In this document: piece by piece, positions 54,559 through 63,546 of the stretch
Numbering within the stretch: position 1 is the stretch's first letter
Layout: every line of letters begins with the position of its first letter
Source: Micromonospora tarapacensis
GTDB lineage: Bacteria; Actinomycetota; Actinomycetes; Mycobacteriales; Micromonosporaceae
Assembly (NCBI RefSeq): GCF_019697375.1
Contig: NZ_JAHCDI010000003.1
Span: 496,001 to 560,000 of the forward strand
Length of the DNA stretch: 64,000 bases
Reading direction: 5' to 3'
The notes under the pieces: model-generated
Seen by the model: only the letters and a program-made list of their open reading frames with translations
The model's database searches: none
Told to the model about the DNA's origin: nothing
Program-made: the position numbers and the translations under genes

Positions 54559-56238
54559 GTGGGATACGTGGACGTGGCGGCCGTGGGACATACCCTGCCG
54601 GACGGGCGGCAACTCTTCGCCGAGGTGTCGTTCCGGGTCGGCGAGGGCGCCAAGGTCGCGCTGGTCGGACCGAACGGCGCCGGCAAGACGACACTGCTGC
54701 GGATGGTCGCGGGGGACCTGCCGGTGCGCACCGGCGCGATCGCGCGTACCGGTGGGTTGGGCGTGATGCGCCAGTTCATCGGCATGATCGGTGACGAGTC
54801 GACGCTGGCCGACCTGGCCCTGTCGCTCGGCCCGCCGGCGCTGCGCGACGCCGGTCGCCGGTTGGCCGACACCGAGGCGGCCATGCGGGCGGCGGAGCTG
54901 CGCGGCAAGTACAGCACCGCGGCCGGCAAGGCACAGCTGGCGTACGCGGACGCGCTGGCCGCCTGGGGCGAGACCGGCGGGTACGACGCCGAGGTGCTCT
55001 TCGACACCGTCGCCACCATCGTCCTCGACCTGCCCTGGGACACCGCCCGGCACCGCCCGGTCCGCACCCTCTCCGGTGGACAGCAGAAACGCTTCGCGCT
55101 CGAACTGCTGCTGCGCGGTCCCGACGAGGTGCTGCTGCTCGACGAGCCGGACAACTTCCTCGACGTGCCCGGCAAGCGCTGGCTGGAGGCGCGGCTGCGG
55201 GAATCGATCAAATCGGTGCTCTACGTGTCGCACGACCGGGAGTTGCTGGCACACACGGCCGACCGGGTCGTCGCGGTGGAAGGTGGCAGCGCGTGGGTGC
55301 ATCCGGGCGGCTTCGACAGCTGGCACGAGGCGCGGGTGTCCCGGCACGACCGCCTCGACGAGCAGCGCAAGCGGTGGGACGAGGAACATCAGAAGCTGCG
55401 TGAGCTGATGCTGATGTACAAGCAGAAGGCGGCGTACAACTCCGGGATGGCGTCGCGTTACCAGGCGGCGCAGACCCGGCTGCGCAAGTTCGAGGAGGCC
55501 GGGCCGCCGCCCGTACCGCCGAAGGATCAGGACATCCGGATGCGGCTGGCCGGCGGGCGGACCGGCAAGCGTGCCCTGGTCTGCGAGCAGGTGGCGCTCG
55601 ACGGCCTGACCTACCCGTTCGACCTGGAGGTGTGGTTCGGCGACCGGGTGGCCGTGCTCGGCGCCAACGGCACCGGCAAGTCCCACTTCCTGCGCCTGCT
55701 GGCCCGGGGCGGGACGGATCCGGACCCGGCGAGCGGGCCGGTCGACTCGGCGGCGGCGCTCGCCCCGGTGGTGCACGACGGGGTGGCGCGGCTCGGAGCG
55801 CGGGTGCGGCCCGGCCACTTCTCCCAGACCCACGACCGGCCGGAGCTGATGGCGAAGACACTTGTCGAGATCCTCTGGCGGGGTGACGAACACCGGGCCG
55901 GGATGGACCGGCACGCCGCGATGGCCGCGCTGAGCCGCTACGAGCTGGCCGGGCAGGGCGACCAGCGGTTCGGCACCCTATCCGGCGGGCAGCAGGCCCG
56001 CTTCCTGGTGCTGTTGCTGGAACTGTCCGGGGCGACCATGCTGTTGCTCGACGAGCCGACCGACAACCTCGACCTGGCCTCGGCCGAGGCACTGGAGGCC
56101 GGGCTCTCGGCGTTCTCCGGGACGGTGGTGGCGGTGACCCACGACCGCTGGTTCACCCGCACCTTCGACCGGTTCCTGCTGTTCCGCGGCGACGGCGAGG
56201 TGGTGGAGACACCCGAGCCGGTGTGGGACGTCGCCTGA
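54559..56238 (+). CDS. ABC-F family ATPase
   Basis: 559 residues, two ATP-binding domains on one chain and no membrane helices, so not a transporter. First site: Walker A GPNGAGKTT (37-45), LSGGQ (171-175), LLLDEPDNFLD. Second: GANGTGKS (about 368), LSGGQ (474-478), LLLDEPTDNLD. The linker at about 255-335 is rich in charged residues (DEQRKRWDEEHQKLRELMLMYKQKAA). ABC-F proteins act on the ribosome, in translation control or antibiotic resistance; which applies here is open. CAGGAT 6 bases before GTG 54559 suggests a leaderless start. Confidence 0.92.
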   Translation: MGYVDVAAVGHTLPDGRQLFAEVSFRVGEGAKVALVGPNGAGKTTLLRMVAGDLPVRTGAIARTGGLGVMRQFIGMIGDESTLADLALSLGPPALRDAGRRLADTEAAMRAAELRGKYSTAAGKAQLAYADALAAWGETGGYDAEVLFDTVATIVLDLPWDTARHRPVRTLSGGQQKRFALELLLRGPDEVLLLDEPDNFLDVPGKRWLEARLRESIKSVLYVSHDRELLAHTADRVVAVEGGSAWVHPGGFDSWHEARVSRHDRLDEQRKRWDEEHQKLRELMLMYKQKAAYNSGMASRYQAAQTRLRKFEEAGPPPVPPKDQDIRMRLAGGRTGKRALVCEQVALDGLTYPFDLEVWFGDRVAVLGANGTGKSHFLRLLARGGTDPDPASGPVDSAAALAPVVHDGVARLGARVRPGHFSQTHDRPELMAKTLVEILWRGDEHRAGMDRHAAMAALSRYELAGQGDQRFGTLSGGQQARFLVLLLELSGATMLLLDEPTDNLDLASAEALEAGLSAFSGTVVAVTHDRWFTRTFDRFLLFRGDGEVVETPEPVWDVA

Positions 56239-56286
56239 TCGACGGCGAGTGGGCGGACCACGGTCGGGGCGACATATGGTGATCTC

Positions 56287-57246
56287 GTGACTGAGATGAC
56301 CTATCGCCGGCTGGGCGACTCCGGGCTCGTGGTGTCCGTCGTCGGGATCGGCTGCAACAACTTCGGCCGCAAGCTCGACCCGGACGGCACCCGCGCGGTG
56401 GTCGACGCGTCCCTCGACGTCGGGATCAACTTCTTCGACACCGCCGACATCTACGGCGAGCCCCACGGTGCGTCGGAGGCGCAGCTCGGCGCGGCCCTCA
56501 AGGGACGCCGGGACGACGTGGTGGTGGCGACCAAGTTCGGCATGTCGATGAGCGGTGGCAACGGACCGGACTTCGGGGTGCGCGGCTCGCGACGGTACGT
56601 GATCCGGGCGGTCGAGGCGTCACTGCGTCGGCTGGACACCGACTACATCGACCTGTACCAGTTCCACGAGCCCGACCCGGGCACCCCGATCGACGAGACG
56701 CTGTCCGCGCTGGACGACCTGGTCCGTGCCGGCAAGGTGCGCTACCTGGGCAACTCCAACTTCGCCGGCTGGCAGGTCGCCGACGCCGACTGGACGGCCA
56801 GGACCCGGGGGCTGACCCGGTTCGTCAGCGCGCAGAACCACTACAGCCTGCTCAACCGGGACGCCGAGATCGAGGTGCTGCCCGCCTGCGAGCGGTTCGG
56901 TCTCGGCATGCTGCCGTTCTTCCCGCTGGCCAACGGGCTGCTCACCGGCAAGTACCGGCGCGGCGAGGCCCCGCCCGCGGGCAGCCGACTCGCCGGTGGC
57001 GGCCGGTACGCCCAACGCCTGGCCGCCGCCGACTGGGACACCATCGAGGGCATCGGGGCGTACGCCGCCGAGCGGGGCGTGTCGATGCTGCACGTGGCCA
57101 TCGGCGGGTTGGCCGCCCAGCCGGCGGTCACCTCGGTCATCGCCGGAGCCACCACGCCCGAGCAGGTGCGCGCCAACGCCGAGGCCGGCGCCTGGCAGCC
57201 CACCGACGAGGACCTCAGGGCCCTGCGCGTGGTGCTCGAACGGTAG
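56287..57246 (+). CDS. aldo/keto reductase
   Basis: 319 residues, NADPH-dependent TIM-barrel oxidoreductase. Catalytic tetrad Asp51, Tyr56 (DTADIYG), Lys83 (ATKFG) and His127 (YQFHEPD) is complete. The cofactor end has PAVTSVIAGATTPEQVRANA. It resembles the AKR/YajO-like group; substrate unknown. TATGGT (56275-56280) ends 6 bases before GTG 56287, so probably leaderless. A bidirectional terminator follows. Confidence 0.92.
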   Translation: MTEMTYRRLGDSGLVVSVVGIGCNNFGRKLDPDGTRAVVDASLDVGINFFDTADIYGEPHGASEAQLGAALKGRRDDVVVATKFGMSMSGGNGPDFGVRGSRRYVIRAVEASLRRLDTDYIDLYQFHEPDPGTPIDETLSALDDLVRAGKVRYLGNSNFAGWQVADADWTARTRGLTRFVSAQNHYSLLNRDAEIEVLPACERFGLGMLPFFPLANGLLTGKYRRGEAPPAGSRLAGGGRYAQRLAAADWDTIEGIGAYAAERGVSMLHVAIGGLAAQPAVTSVIAGATTPEQVRANAEAGAWQPTDEDLRALRVVLER

Positions 57247-57260
57247 CCGTCGACGAACAG

Positions 57261-57292
57261 GGGCCCCGCCCGGCTGCTGCCGGACGGGGCCC
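57261..57292. terminator. bidirectional terminator
   Basis: GGGCCCCG-CCCGGC (57261-57274) pairs with GCCGG-A-CGGGGCCC (57279-57292) with one bulged base and loop TGCT, between the converging aldo/keto reductase and ThuA-type genes. Confidence 0.8.
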
Positions 57293-57315
57293 GAGTGTTC
57301 ACCCGTGACGGTCGC

Positions 57316-60300
57316 TCAGAGGCGACGACCCGGGGCGAGCCGGGTTGGATCGCCACCGAGCCGGCCGGCGCCGGCGACCGATTCGCCGTCGTTGGCCCGC
57401 ACGCCCGCCTTGGTGGCCGCGCCACCGAGCCGGACGATCATCGAGTCGGCGTCGCGGATCAGCACGTCCCGGATCTCCGCCTCACCGATCAGCGACGCGT
57501 CGCCGGCCAGGGTGCGGAACGCGGTGAGCTGGTTGATCGCCCGCTTGTCCTTACCGGCCGCCTCCGCCGTACGGGCCTTGTCGAGCCGCTTGGACAACTT
57601 GTTGTACGCCTTGTTCGTGAGCCGCCCCGTCGCCTTGAACCGGTCCAGCAGGTTCTGCATGTCCCGGAACGAGGTGGTGACGAAGAACCGGACCGTCGTG
57701 GAGGTGTCGTTGCCCGCCTTGTCGGTCGCGGTGACGGTCAGTTCGTGCAGGCCCAGCGGCAGCTCGTACATCGCCTGGAGGGTCCCGCTGGCGTACGGCC
57801 GGTCGTTGAGCTGACCGACCACGCTCGCGATGCCGGAGGTCGGGTCGACCGCCTGCCAGGACACCCGGACGTCCTGGCTGTCACCGTAGAGCTGACCGTC
57901 GGCGAGGCCGGAGACCAGCAGGGTCGGCTTGGTGCCGTCGATGCGCACCACCGCCGACTTCAGCGTCTCGGCGTTGCTCGCGGTGTCGGTGGCCCGGTAG
58001 AGCAGCTCGTGGTCCCCGTCACCGCTGATCTCGACCGGCTCGGTGTACGGCGTCCAGTCGCCGCCGTCGAGCGACCACTCCAGCAGCTTCACCCCGGAAC
58101 CGTCGTCGGTCGAGGTGAGCACCACCGGAATGGTGCCGTCGTGCCACCCCTCGTCGTTCGCGGGTGCGAACGACGCGGTGCTGACCGGGCCGGTGGCGTC
58201 GATCTTGACGGCGACCGTCTTCGTCTCCTCCACGTTGCCGGCCTCGTCGACGGAACGGAACCGCAGCTCGTGATCGCCGTCTCCGGCCACCGCCACCGGT
58301 TCGGTGTAGGCGGTCCAGTCGGTGGCGTCGTCGAGCTGGTACTCGGTGCGGGCCACCCCGCTGCCGTCGTCGTCGGCGGTCAGCGTGACCGTCGCCGGCC
58401 CGGTCAGCCAGCCCTCGACCGGCGTGCCGGAGACCTCGGCGGCGGTGACCGGCGCGGTGTCGTCGACCGTTCCGGTGTCGAGCCGGAAGTAGTCGAACGA
58501 CACCGACTTCGAGGCGGTCTGGTTGGCACCGAGGGTGAACAGGCCCACCTTCGGCGTCGCACCGACCGCCGTGTTGGTCAGCTCGGTCAGCGCCGTCCAG
58601 GTCGTCCCGTCCGCCGAGTACGACGCGGTGAAGGTGTCGCCGCTGCGGGCCAGCCGCAGGTGCCACACCGATTCGGTCAGGCTCTCCGCACCGGGCTGCG
58701 GGTCCTGCACCGCCCCGCCGATCTCGCTGCGGAACTCGATCCGCCGCGACACCGCCTCGCCGGCCTGGTTGTCCACGATGAAGTCGAACTTCAGGTAGTT
58801 GTCGTCGTCGCCGTGCACGATCAGGCCGGCCTGCTGGTACTGCTCGTCCAGCAGGCTGCCGTCGACCTTCGTCTCCAGGGTCCAGTCGCCGCTCGGCGCG
58901 GTCTGGAGGATGAAGTTCGTCGGGTCGGAGTTGTCGGCGCCGTAGATGTCGCCGTTCGGCACGTCGATCTGCAGCGACCCGTCGCTGACCCGGTAGCCGT
59001 TGGGGTCCTCGCGGAGGATCGCGTCCCACCGGCACTTGTCCAGCGCGTCACCGGTGAACTCGTCCGACGGCTCCACCGGCCCGGACGGCGCGTCCGGCGC
59101 CACCTGGAACCAGTCGAACGCCGCCTCGACCACCGGCGCCTCGGTGCCGCCGTTGAGGGCGAACACGCCGATTTGCGGGTTCTCGATGCCGTCCAGTGCG
59201 GCCGACCGGCCGACCGGGGTGAAGGTCTGGCCGTCGCCCGACATCGCGGCGGTCAGGTTCGTCCCGTCACTGATCACCCGCAGGTAGATGGTGTCACCCA
59301 CTGGTGCGTCGGCGCTGTCGGTACCCTCGTTGCGAGGCGTACCGGCGGTCTCCCGGATGAACTCCACCCGCCGGCTGCCGTTGTACAGCAGGTCCAGCTT
59401 GGCGTAGTTCTCGTCGTCGCCGTAGACCAGCAGGCCAGCCTGCTGGTAGTTGGCCGTCACCGGGAGCGTGACCTTGGTGGTCGCCTGCCAGGCTCCCGAC
59501 GGCGCCGGCTGGAGCACCAGGTTCGTGGCGTCGTTGCGGGTGCCGTACAGGTCACCGACCCCGGTGGGCAGGCGCAGCGCCCCGTCGGAGACCGACAGGA
59601 GCTGGTCCTCCCGCACCACGCTCCACCGTTCCCGGTCGAGGGTGTCGCCGCCGAAGTCGTCCGACCGCGTCCCGAAGCAGGACGTGTTCGGCGCGTCGAC
59701 GCGCACCGGCACGGCGGCGTACGAACTCGCGCCCCGGCTGTCGGTCACCGTCAGGGTGGCGGTGAAGTTGCCGGGCGTGGTGTAGGTGTGTTCGGCCAAC
59801 AGCGTGTCCGCCGTGGCACCGTCACCGAAGTCCCACCCGTACGTCAGCGGGGTGTCGCCCTCGGGGTCGGTGGCCGTGCCGGCGAACGCGACGGTGACCG
59901 GCGCGATACCGGTGACCGGCGTGGCGGTGGCGGTGACCACCGGCGGTGCGTTGTCGGTGACGCCCTTGCCGATGAAGTCCGCCCAGTTGACGTTGAACAG
60001 CGATCCCGCGCCGCCGGTCGGGTCCTGCGCCACGAAGTAGAGCGAGCCGCTCGCGGCGCCGGTCACCGGTGCGGTGACGTCGGTGTACGTCTGCCAGTCG
60101 CCGGTGCCCGGCACGGTCGCCGAGGCGACCACCGGACCGTCGACCGCGCCGGCGCGGACCTCGATCACGCCGCCCTCGACCGCCGAGGCGGCCCGGATCC
60201 GGATCTCGTCGATCTCGGTCAGGTCGGCCGGGTCGACCGACCACCAGTCGCCGTCCTCGATGAAGCCGATGTTCTGGCCACCACCGGCGGTGTCACTTGT

Positions 60301-63114
60301 GGTCTCCGTCTGCACCCCGGCGTCGCCGCCGCCGGTGCTGCCCGGCGCCCGACCGGTCTCGCTGAAGTACTCGGCCTGCTTGCGCTTGGGCTGAAGGATC
60401 TCGATGACCCGGCCGGTCAGCGGGTTGGCCCCGCCGGCCCCACCCTGGTCGGTGTAGGTGGCCTCGAAGACGGTGAACACGTCCGCCTCGGCGCCGTGCC
60501 CGGCGGCGAGCTGGGTCTGCACCGTGCCGGTGCAGCCGGTGTGCTGCTCCAGCGGGTGGGCGTGCTCGTCGTGCCCGAGGAGGACCTGGAGCTGGACGTC
60601 GTCGCAGTCGATCTCCCCGTCCTCCGGGTCGGTCACCGCGATGGTGTACCGGACTTGGTCGCCCCAGTCGAAGAAGCCGCCGTCCGGCGGGAACTCGATG
60701 GTCACGGTCGGGGCGGTGTTGCCCACCGTGACCGGGACGTTCGCCACCGCCGTACGACCCTTCGGGTTGGTGACGGTGAGCTGGGCGGTGTAGTTGCCCG
60801 CCGAGGTGTACGTGTGGCTGGGGTTCGCCTCGGTGGACGTCTCACCGTCGCCGAACGCCCAGGCGAAGGTCAACGCGCCGCCGTCCGGGTCGCGGGATCC
60901 GGCGCTGGAGAAGGCCACGGTCAGCGGGGCCGCCCCGGAGGTCGGCTCCGCGCTGGCCACGGCGATCGGCGCCCGGTCACCGGCGGTGTAGTCGATCCGG
61001 TAGACGCCGGAGTTGTCGTTGTTGCCGCCGAAGCCGCTGCCCCACTCGATCAGGTACATCGCGCCGTCGGGACCGAACTCGAAGTCCATCGGGCGGATGA
61101 AGGTCATCCCGGTGAGCAACTGGTTGATGTCGACCAGTTCCTGGCCGTCCGCGGTGACCTGCATCGCGTACATCTTCGACTGGTTCCACTCACCGAGGAG
61201 CGCCTTGCCGTCGTAGTACGCCGGCCACTTGCGGTCCGAGTCGAGGTCGGCGTCGTAGCGGTAGACCGGGCCGCCCATCGGTGCGCCGCCACCACCGATC
61301 TCCGGGTACCGCGGGTCACCGCCGTAGCCGTAGTCGACGGTCGCCGGGATGGCCGGCGGGAGGTTGGTCAGGCCGGTGTTGTTGGGTGAGTCGTTCACCA
61401 CGGCGGCGCAGTCGAACTTCGCTCCGCTCGGGCCGGAGGGGAACTGGTAGTCGTTGTACGCCTCGTTCGTCCCGGTGCAGTACGGCCAGCCGTAGTTGCC
61501 GGGCTCGGCGACGATGTTCCACTCCACCAGACCCTCGGGGCCCCGGTTCGGGTTGTCCGAGGAGGCGTCCGGCCCGTAGTCGGCGACGTAGAGGGTGTCG
61601 CTGCCCGGGTCGATGCCGATCCGGAACGGGTTCCGGAAGCCCATCGCGAAGATCTCCGGACGGGTCTGCGCCGTCCCCGGCGGGAACAGGTTGCCCTCCG
61701 GGATGGTGTACGTCCCGTCGTCCTCCGGGTGGATCCGGATCACCTTGCCGCGCAGGTCGTTGGTGTTGCCCGAGGTGCGCTGCGCGTCGTAGTCGGCGCG
61801 GCCGGGACGCTCGTCGATCGGGGTGTAGGCGTCCGACGAGAACGGGTTGGTGTTGTCGCCGGTGGCCAGGTAGAGGTTGCCGGCCGAGTCGAAGGTCATC
61901 GTGCCGCCGGCGTGGCAGCAGGTGTTGCGCTGGGTGTCGACCTGGAGCACGACCTGCTCGGTGGCCGCGTCGATCGAGTCGCCGCTCACCGTGAACCGGG
62001 ACAGCACGTTGCGCGCCACCCCGTCGTTCGGTGCGTAGTAGAGGTACACCCAGTTGTTGGTGGCGAAGTCCGGGTCGAGGCGGATGCCGATCAGGCCGTC
62101 CTCGTTGCCGGTGAAGACGTCGAGGTCGATGGCGGTGATCGTGCTGTCGGTGTCGGGCTTGACGATCTGCACCCGGCCGTCGCGCTCGATGTAGAAGACC
62201 CGCCCGTCGGGGGCGATGTCCAGCTCCATCGGGTTGCTGGTGTTGCTGTCCAGCGTCACCTTCTCGAAGCTCTCGGTCAACGAGGCGCCGCAGTCGGCGC
62301 CCACGACACCGGCCGCGGTCTGGATGCCGCCGAGCAGGTGGGCGAGGAACTCGGGCTCGGCGAACGACTCGTTGGTGTGGCCGCCGCCCGTGTACCAGGC
62401 CCGGCCGCCGTCGTGGTCCTGGCACCAGGCAATCGGGTGGTCGTGACCCATGGCGCCGGACCCGGGGGAGTAGCTGGTCTCGTCGAGGGTGGCCAGCACG
62501 TGCACGTCGCCGCGCGGGTTGGCCCGGAAGTTGTACCACTCGTCGAACCGGGACCAGCGTTCCGGCAGCTCCGCGGTGGACGGGTGGGCAGGATCCTCCA
62601 CCTTGACCGTGGCCTGCTGGTTGGCGGGGTGGTTGTTGAAGTACGCGCCCACCAGTTCGCCGTACCAGGGCCAGTCGTACTCGGTGTCGGAGGCGGCGTG
62701 GATGCCGGCGTAACCGCCGCCGGCCTGGATGTAGCGCTCGAACGCCGCCTGCTGCTCGTTGTTGAGCACGTCACCGGTGGTGGAGAGCCAGATGACCGCC
62801 TGGTAGTTGGCGAGGTTGGCGTCGGTGAAGTCAGCGCTGTCCTCGGTGGCGTCGACGGTGAAGCCCTGCTCCACGCCGAGCTGTTGGATGGCGGCGATAC
62901 CGGTGGGGATCGAACCGTGCCGGAAGCCGGCGGTCTTGGAGAAGACCAGGACCGAGAACGGCTCGGCCGCGGCCTCCGGGGCCGCCTGCGCGACCGGGGC
63001 GGTCCGGGTGGTGGTGGCCTGCGCGGCGGGGGCTCCGAAGAGGGTGGTCGCGGCGAGGCCGAGGGAGAGGAAGGTGGCGGTCAGGGACATGCGGGCACGA
63101 CGGGGTGGGGACAC
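57316..63114 (-). CDS. secreted ThuA / PQQ-type dehydrogenase multidomain protein
   Basis: 1932 residues. GTG 63114 has AAAGGAG with 6-base spacing. Signal peptide 1-33 (cleavage near AAQA). Then a ThuA-like domain (about 50-262; FSKTAGFRHGSIPTGI, GYAGIHAASDTEYDW), and a glucose/sorbosone dehydrogenase-like beta-propeller (about 278-710; CCHAGG, FAMGFRNPFRIGIDP, WGSGFGGN). A PKD domain (713-800), a CBM6-like carbohydrate module (about 911-1046) and a second PKD (1055-1140) follow. Next are two DUF1349/laminin-G-like modules (1151-1338, 1350-1545) and three Ig-like/OmpL47-type modules (1555-1808). The end is a helical, Lys-rich tail. No LPXTG or C-terminal anchor, so secreted. Likely oxidises sugars or derivatives on polysaccharide; substrate and cofactor unproven. 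Confidence 0.9.
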   Translation of the reverse strand: MSPPRRARMSLTATFLSLGLAATTLFGAPAAQATTTRTAPVAQAAPEAAAEPFSVLVFSKTAGFRHGSIPTGIAAIQQLGVEQGFTVDATEDSADFTDANLANYQAVIWLSTTGDVLNNEQQAAFERYIQAGGGYAGIHAASDTEYDWPWYGELVGAYFNNHPANQQATVKVEDPAHPSTAELPERWSRFDEWYNFRANPRGDVHVLATLDETSYSPGSGAMGHDHPIAWCQDHDGGRAWYTGGGHTNESFAEPEFLAHLLGGIQTAAGVVGADCGASLTESFEKVTLDSNTSNPMELDIAPDGRVFYIERDGRVQIVKPDTDSTITAIDLDVFTGNEDGLIGIRLDPDFATNNWVYLYYAPNDGVARNVLSRFTVSGDSIDAATEQVVLQVDTQRNTCCHAGGTMTFDSAGNLYLATGDNTNPFSSDAYTPIDERPGRADYDAQRTSGNTNDLRGKVIRIHPEDDGTYTIPEGNLFPPGTAQTRPEIFAMGFRNPFRIGIDPGSDTLYVADYGPDASSDNPNRGPEGLVEWNIVAEPGNYGWPYCTGTNEAYNDYQFPSGPSGAKFDCAAVVNDSPNNTGLTNLPPAIPATVDYGYGGDPRYPEIGGGGAPMGGPVYRYDADLDSDRKWPAYYDGKALLGEWNQSKMYAMQVTADGQELVDINQLLTGMTFIRPMDFEFGPDGAMYLIEWGSGFGGNNDNSGVYRIDYTAGDRAPIAVASAEPTSGAAPLTVAFSSAGSRDPDGGALTFAWAFGDGETSTEANPSHTYTSAGNYTAQLTVTNPKGRTAVANVPVTVGNTAPTVTIEFPPDGGFFDWGDQVRYTIAVTDPEDGEIDCDDVQLQVLLGHDEHAHPLEQHTGCTGTVQTQLAAGHGAEADVFTVFEATYTDQGGAGGANPLTGRVIEILQPKRKQAEYFSETGRAPGSTGGGDAGVQTETTSDTAGGGQNIGFIEDGDWWSVDPADLTEIDEIRIRAASAVEGGVIEVRAGAVDGPVVASATVPGTGDWQTYTDVTAPVTGAASGSLYFVAQDPTGGAGSLFNVNWADFIGKGVTDNAPPVVTATATPVTGIAPVTVAFAGTATDPEGDTPLTYGWDFGDGATADTLLAEHTYTTPGNFTATLTVTDSRGASSYAAVPVRVDAPNTSCFGTRSDDFGGDTLDRERWSVVREDQLLSVSDGALRLPTGVGDLYGTRNDATNLVLQPAPSGAWQATTKVTLPVTANYQQAGLLVYGDDENYAKLDLLYNGSRRVEFIRETAGTPRNEGTDSADAPVGDTIYLRVISDGTNLTAAMSGDGQTFTPVGRSAALDGIENPQIGVFALNGGTEAPVVEAAFDWFQVAPDAPSGPVEPSDEFTGDALDKCRWDAILREDPNGYRVSDGSLQIDVPNGDIYGADNSDPTNFILQTAPSGDWTLETKVDGSLLDEQYQQAGLIVHGDDDNYLKFDFIVDNQAGEAVSRRIEFRSEIGGAVQDPQPGAESLTESVWHLRLARSGDTFTASYSADGTTWTALTELTNTAVGATPKVGLFTLGANQTASKSVSFDYFRLDTGTVDDTAPVTAAEVSGTPVEGWLTGPATVTLTADDDGSGVARTEYQLDDATDWTAYTEPVAVAGDGDHELRFRSVDEAGNVEETKTVAVKIDATGPVSTASFAPANDEGWHDGTIPVVLTSTDDGSGVKLLEWSLDGGDWTPYTEPVEISGDGDHELLYRATDTASNAETLKSAVVRIDGTKPTLLVSGLADGQLYGDSQDVRVSWQAVDPTSGIASVVGQLNDRPYASGTLQAMYELPLGLHELTVTATDKAGNDTSTTVRFFVTTSFRDMQNLLDRFKATGRLTNKAYNKLSKRLDKARTAEAAGKDKRAINQLTAFRTLAGDASLIGEAEIRDVLIRDADSMIVRLGGAATKAGVRANDGESVAGAGRLGGDPTRLAPGRRL

Positions 63115-63407
63115 TCCGGTCTCCTTTGTCCTTGCTGGACGTGGGTCGCGGGGGTCGGCTCGCCGAAGGACCGTCCCGGATGGAGCCGAGCCGGATCACC
63201 TTGCCAAGGCCATCCGTTTCGGCATTATGTCGAGTCGCTGAACAAATTAATTCCGCTGAATCGGTTCATGACAAGGTCTCGATAGGTCACGTTTCTGCAA
63301 CGGTGGGTGACATTCCTGTCAGGACTTCGCAAAGCACCCGGCTCGCACCCGGCCACGGCGCCGGGGCGACCACCGACCGGGGCCCCGCCCGCCGCAGGGA
63401 GGGCGCC
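63115..63407. other. divergent intergenic region with an AT-rich patch
   Basis: 293 bp between the large secreted protein gene and the thiE promoter. 63225-63300 is unusually AT-rich for this genome and contains TGAAC (63239-63243) and GTTCA (63264-63268) as an inverted repeat around ATTC-CGCT-GAAT. On the minus strand CATAAT (63229-63224) could be a -10 for the large gene. No gene seen. Confidence 0.5.
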
Positions 63408-63436
63408 TTGGCAGCCCGGCGGATCTGCCGTACGGT
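63408..63436 (+). promoter_or_regulatory. promoter of thiE
   Basis: TTGGCA (63408-63413), 17-base spacer, TACGGT (63431-63436), just ahead of the riboswitch. Confidence 0.7.
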
Positions 63437-63450
63437 GACACCGAAGTGAC

Positions 63451-63538
63451 CCACGGGAGCCCGGTCGACCGGGCTGAGAGGGGGGCTGTGAGCCCCCGAC
63501 CGTCGAACCTGATCCGGGTAATGCCGGCGCAGGGAGGA
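63451..63538 (+). promoter_or_regulatory. TPP riboswitch (THI box)
   Basis: All conserved blocks are present in order: CACGGGAGCCCGG, CTGAGAGG, then GACCGTCGAACCTGATCC and GGGTAATGCCGGCGCAGGGA. It binds thiamine pyrophosphate and shuts off the downstream gene. The ribosome-binding GGAGG (63533-63537) sits at its 3' edge, so control is probably at translation initiation by sequestering this site. Confidence 0.95.
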
Positions 63539-63546
63539 GCATTGCC

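Noticed and set aside
57295..61389. 1364-codon plus-strand open frame opposite the secreted ThuA protein
   Set aside because: Low-complexity Arg/Gly/Val/Asp sequence antiparallel to a clear multidomain protein with signal peptide; no ribosome-binding site and no domain.
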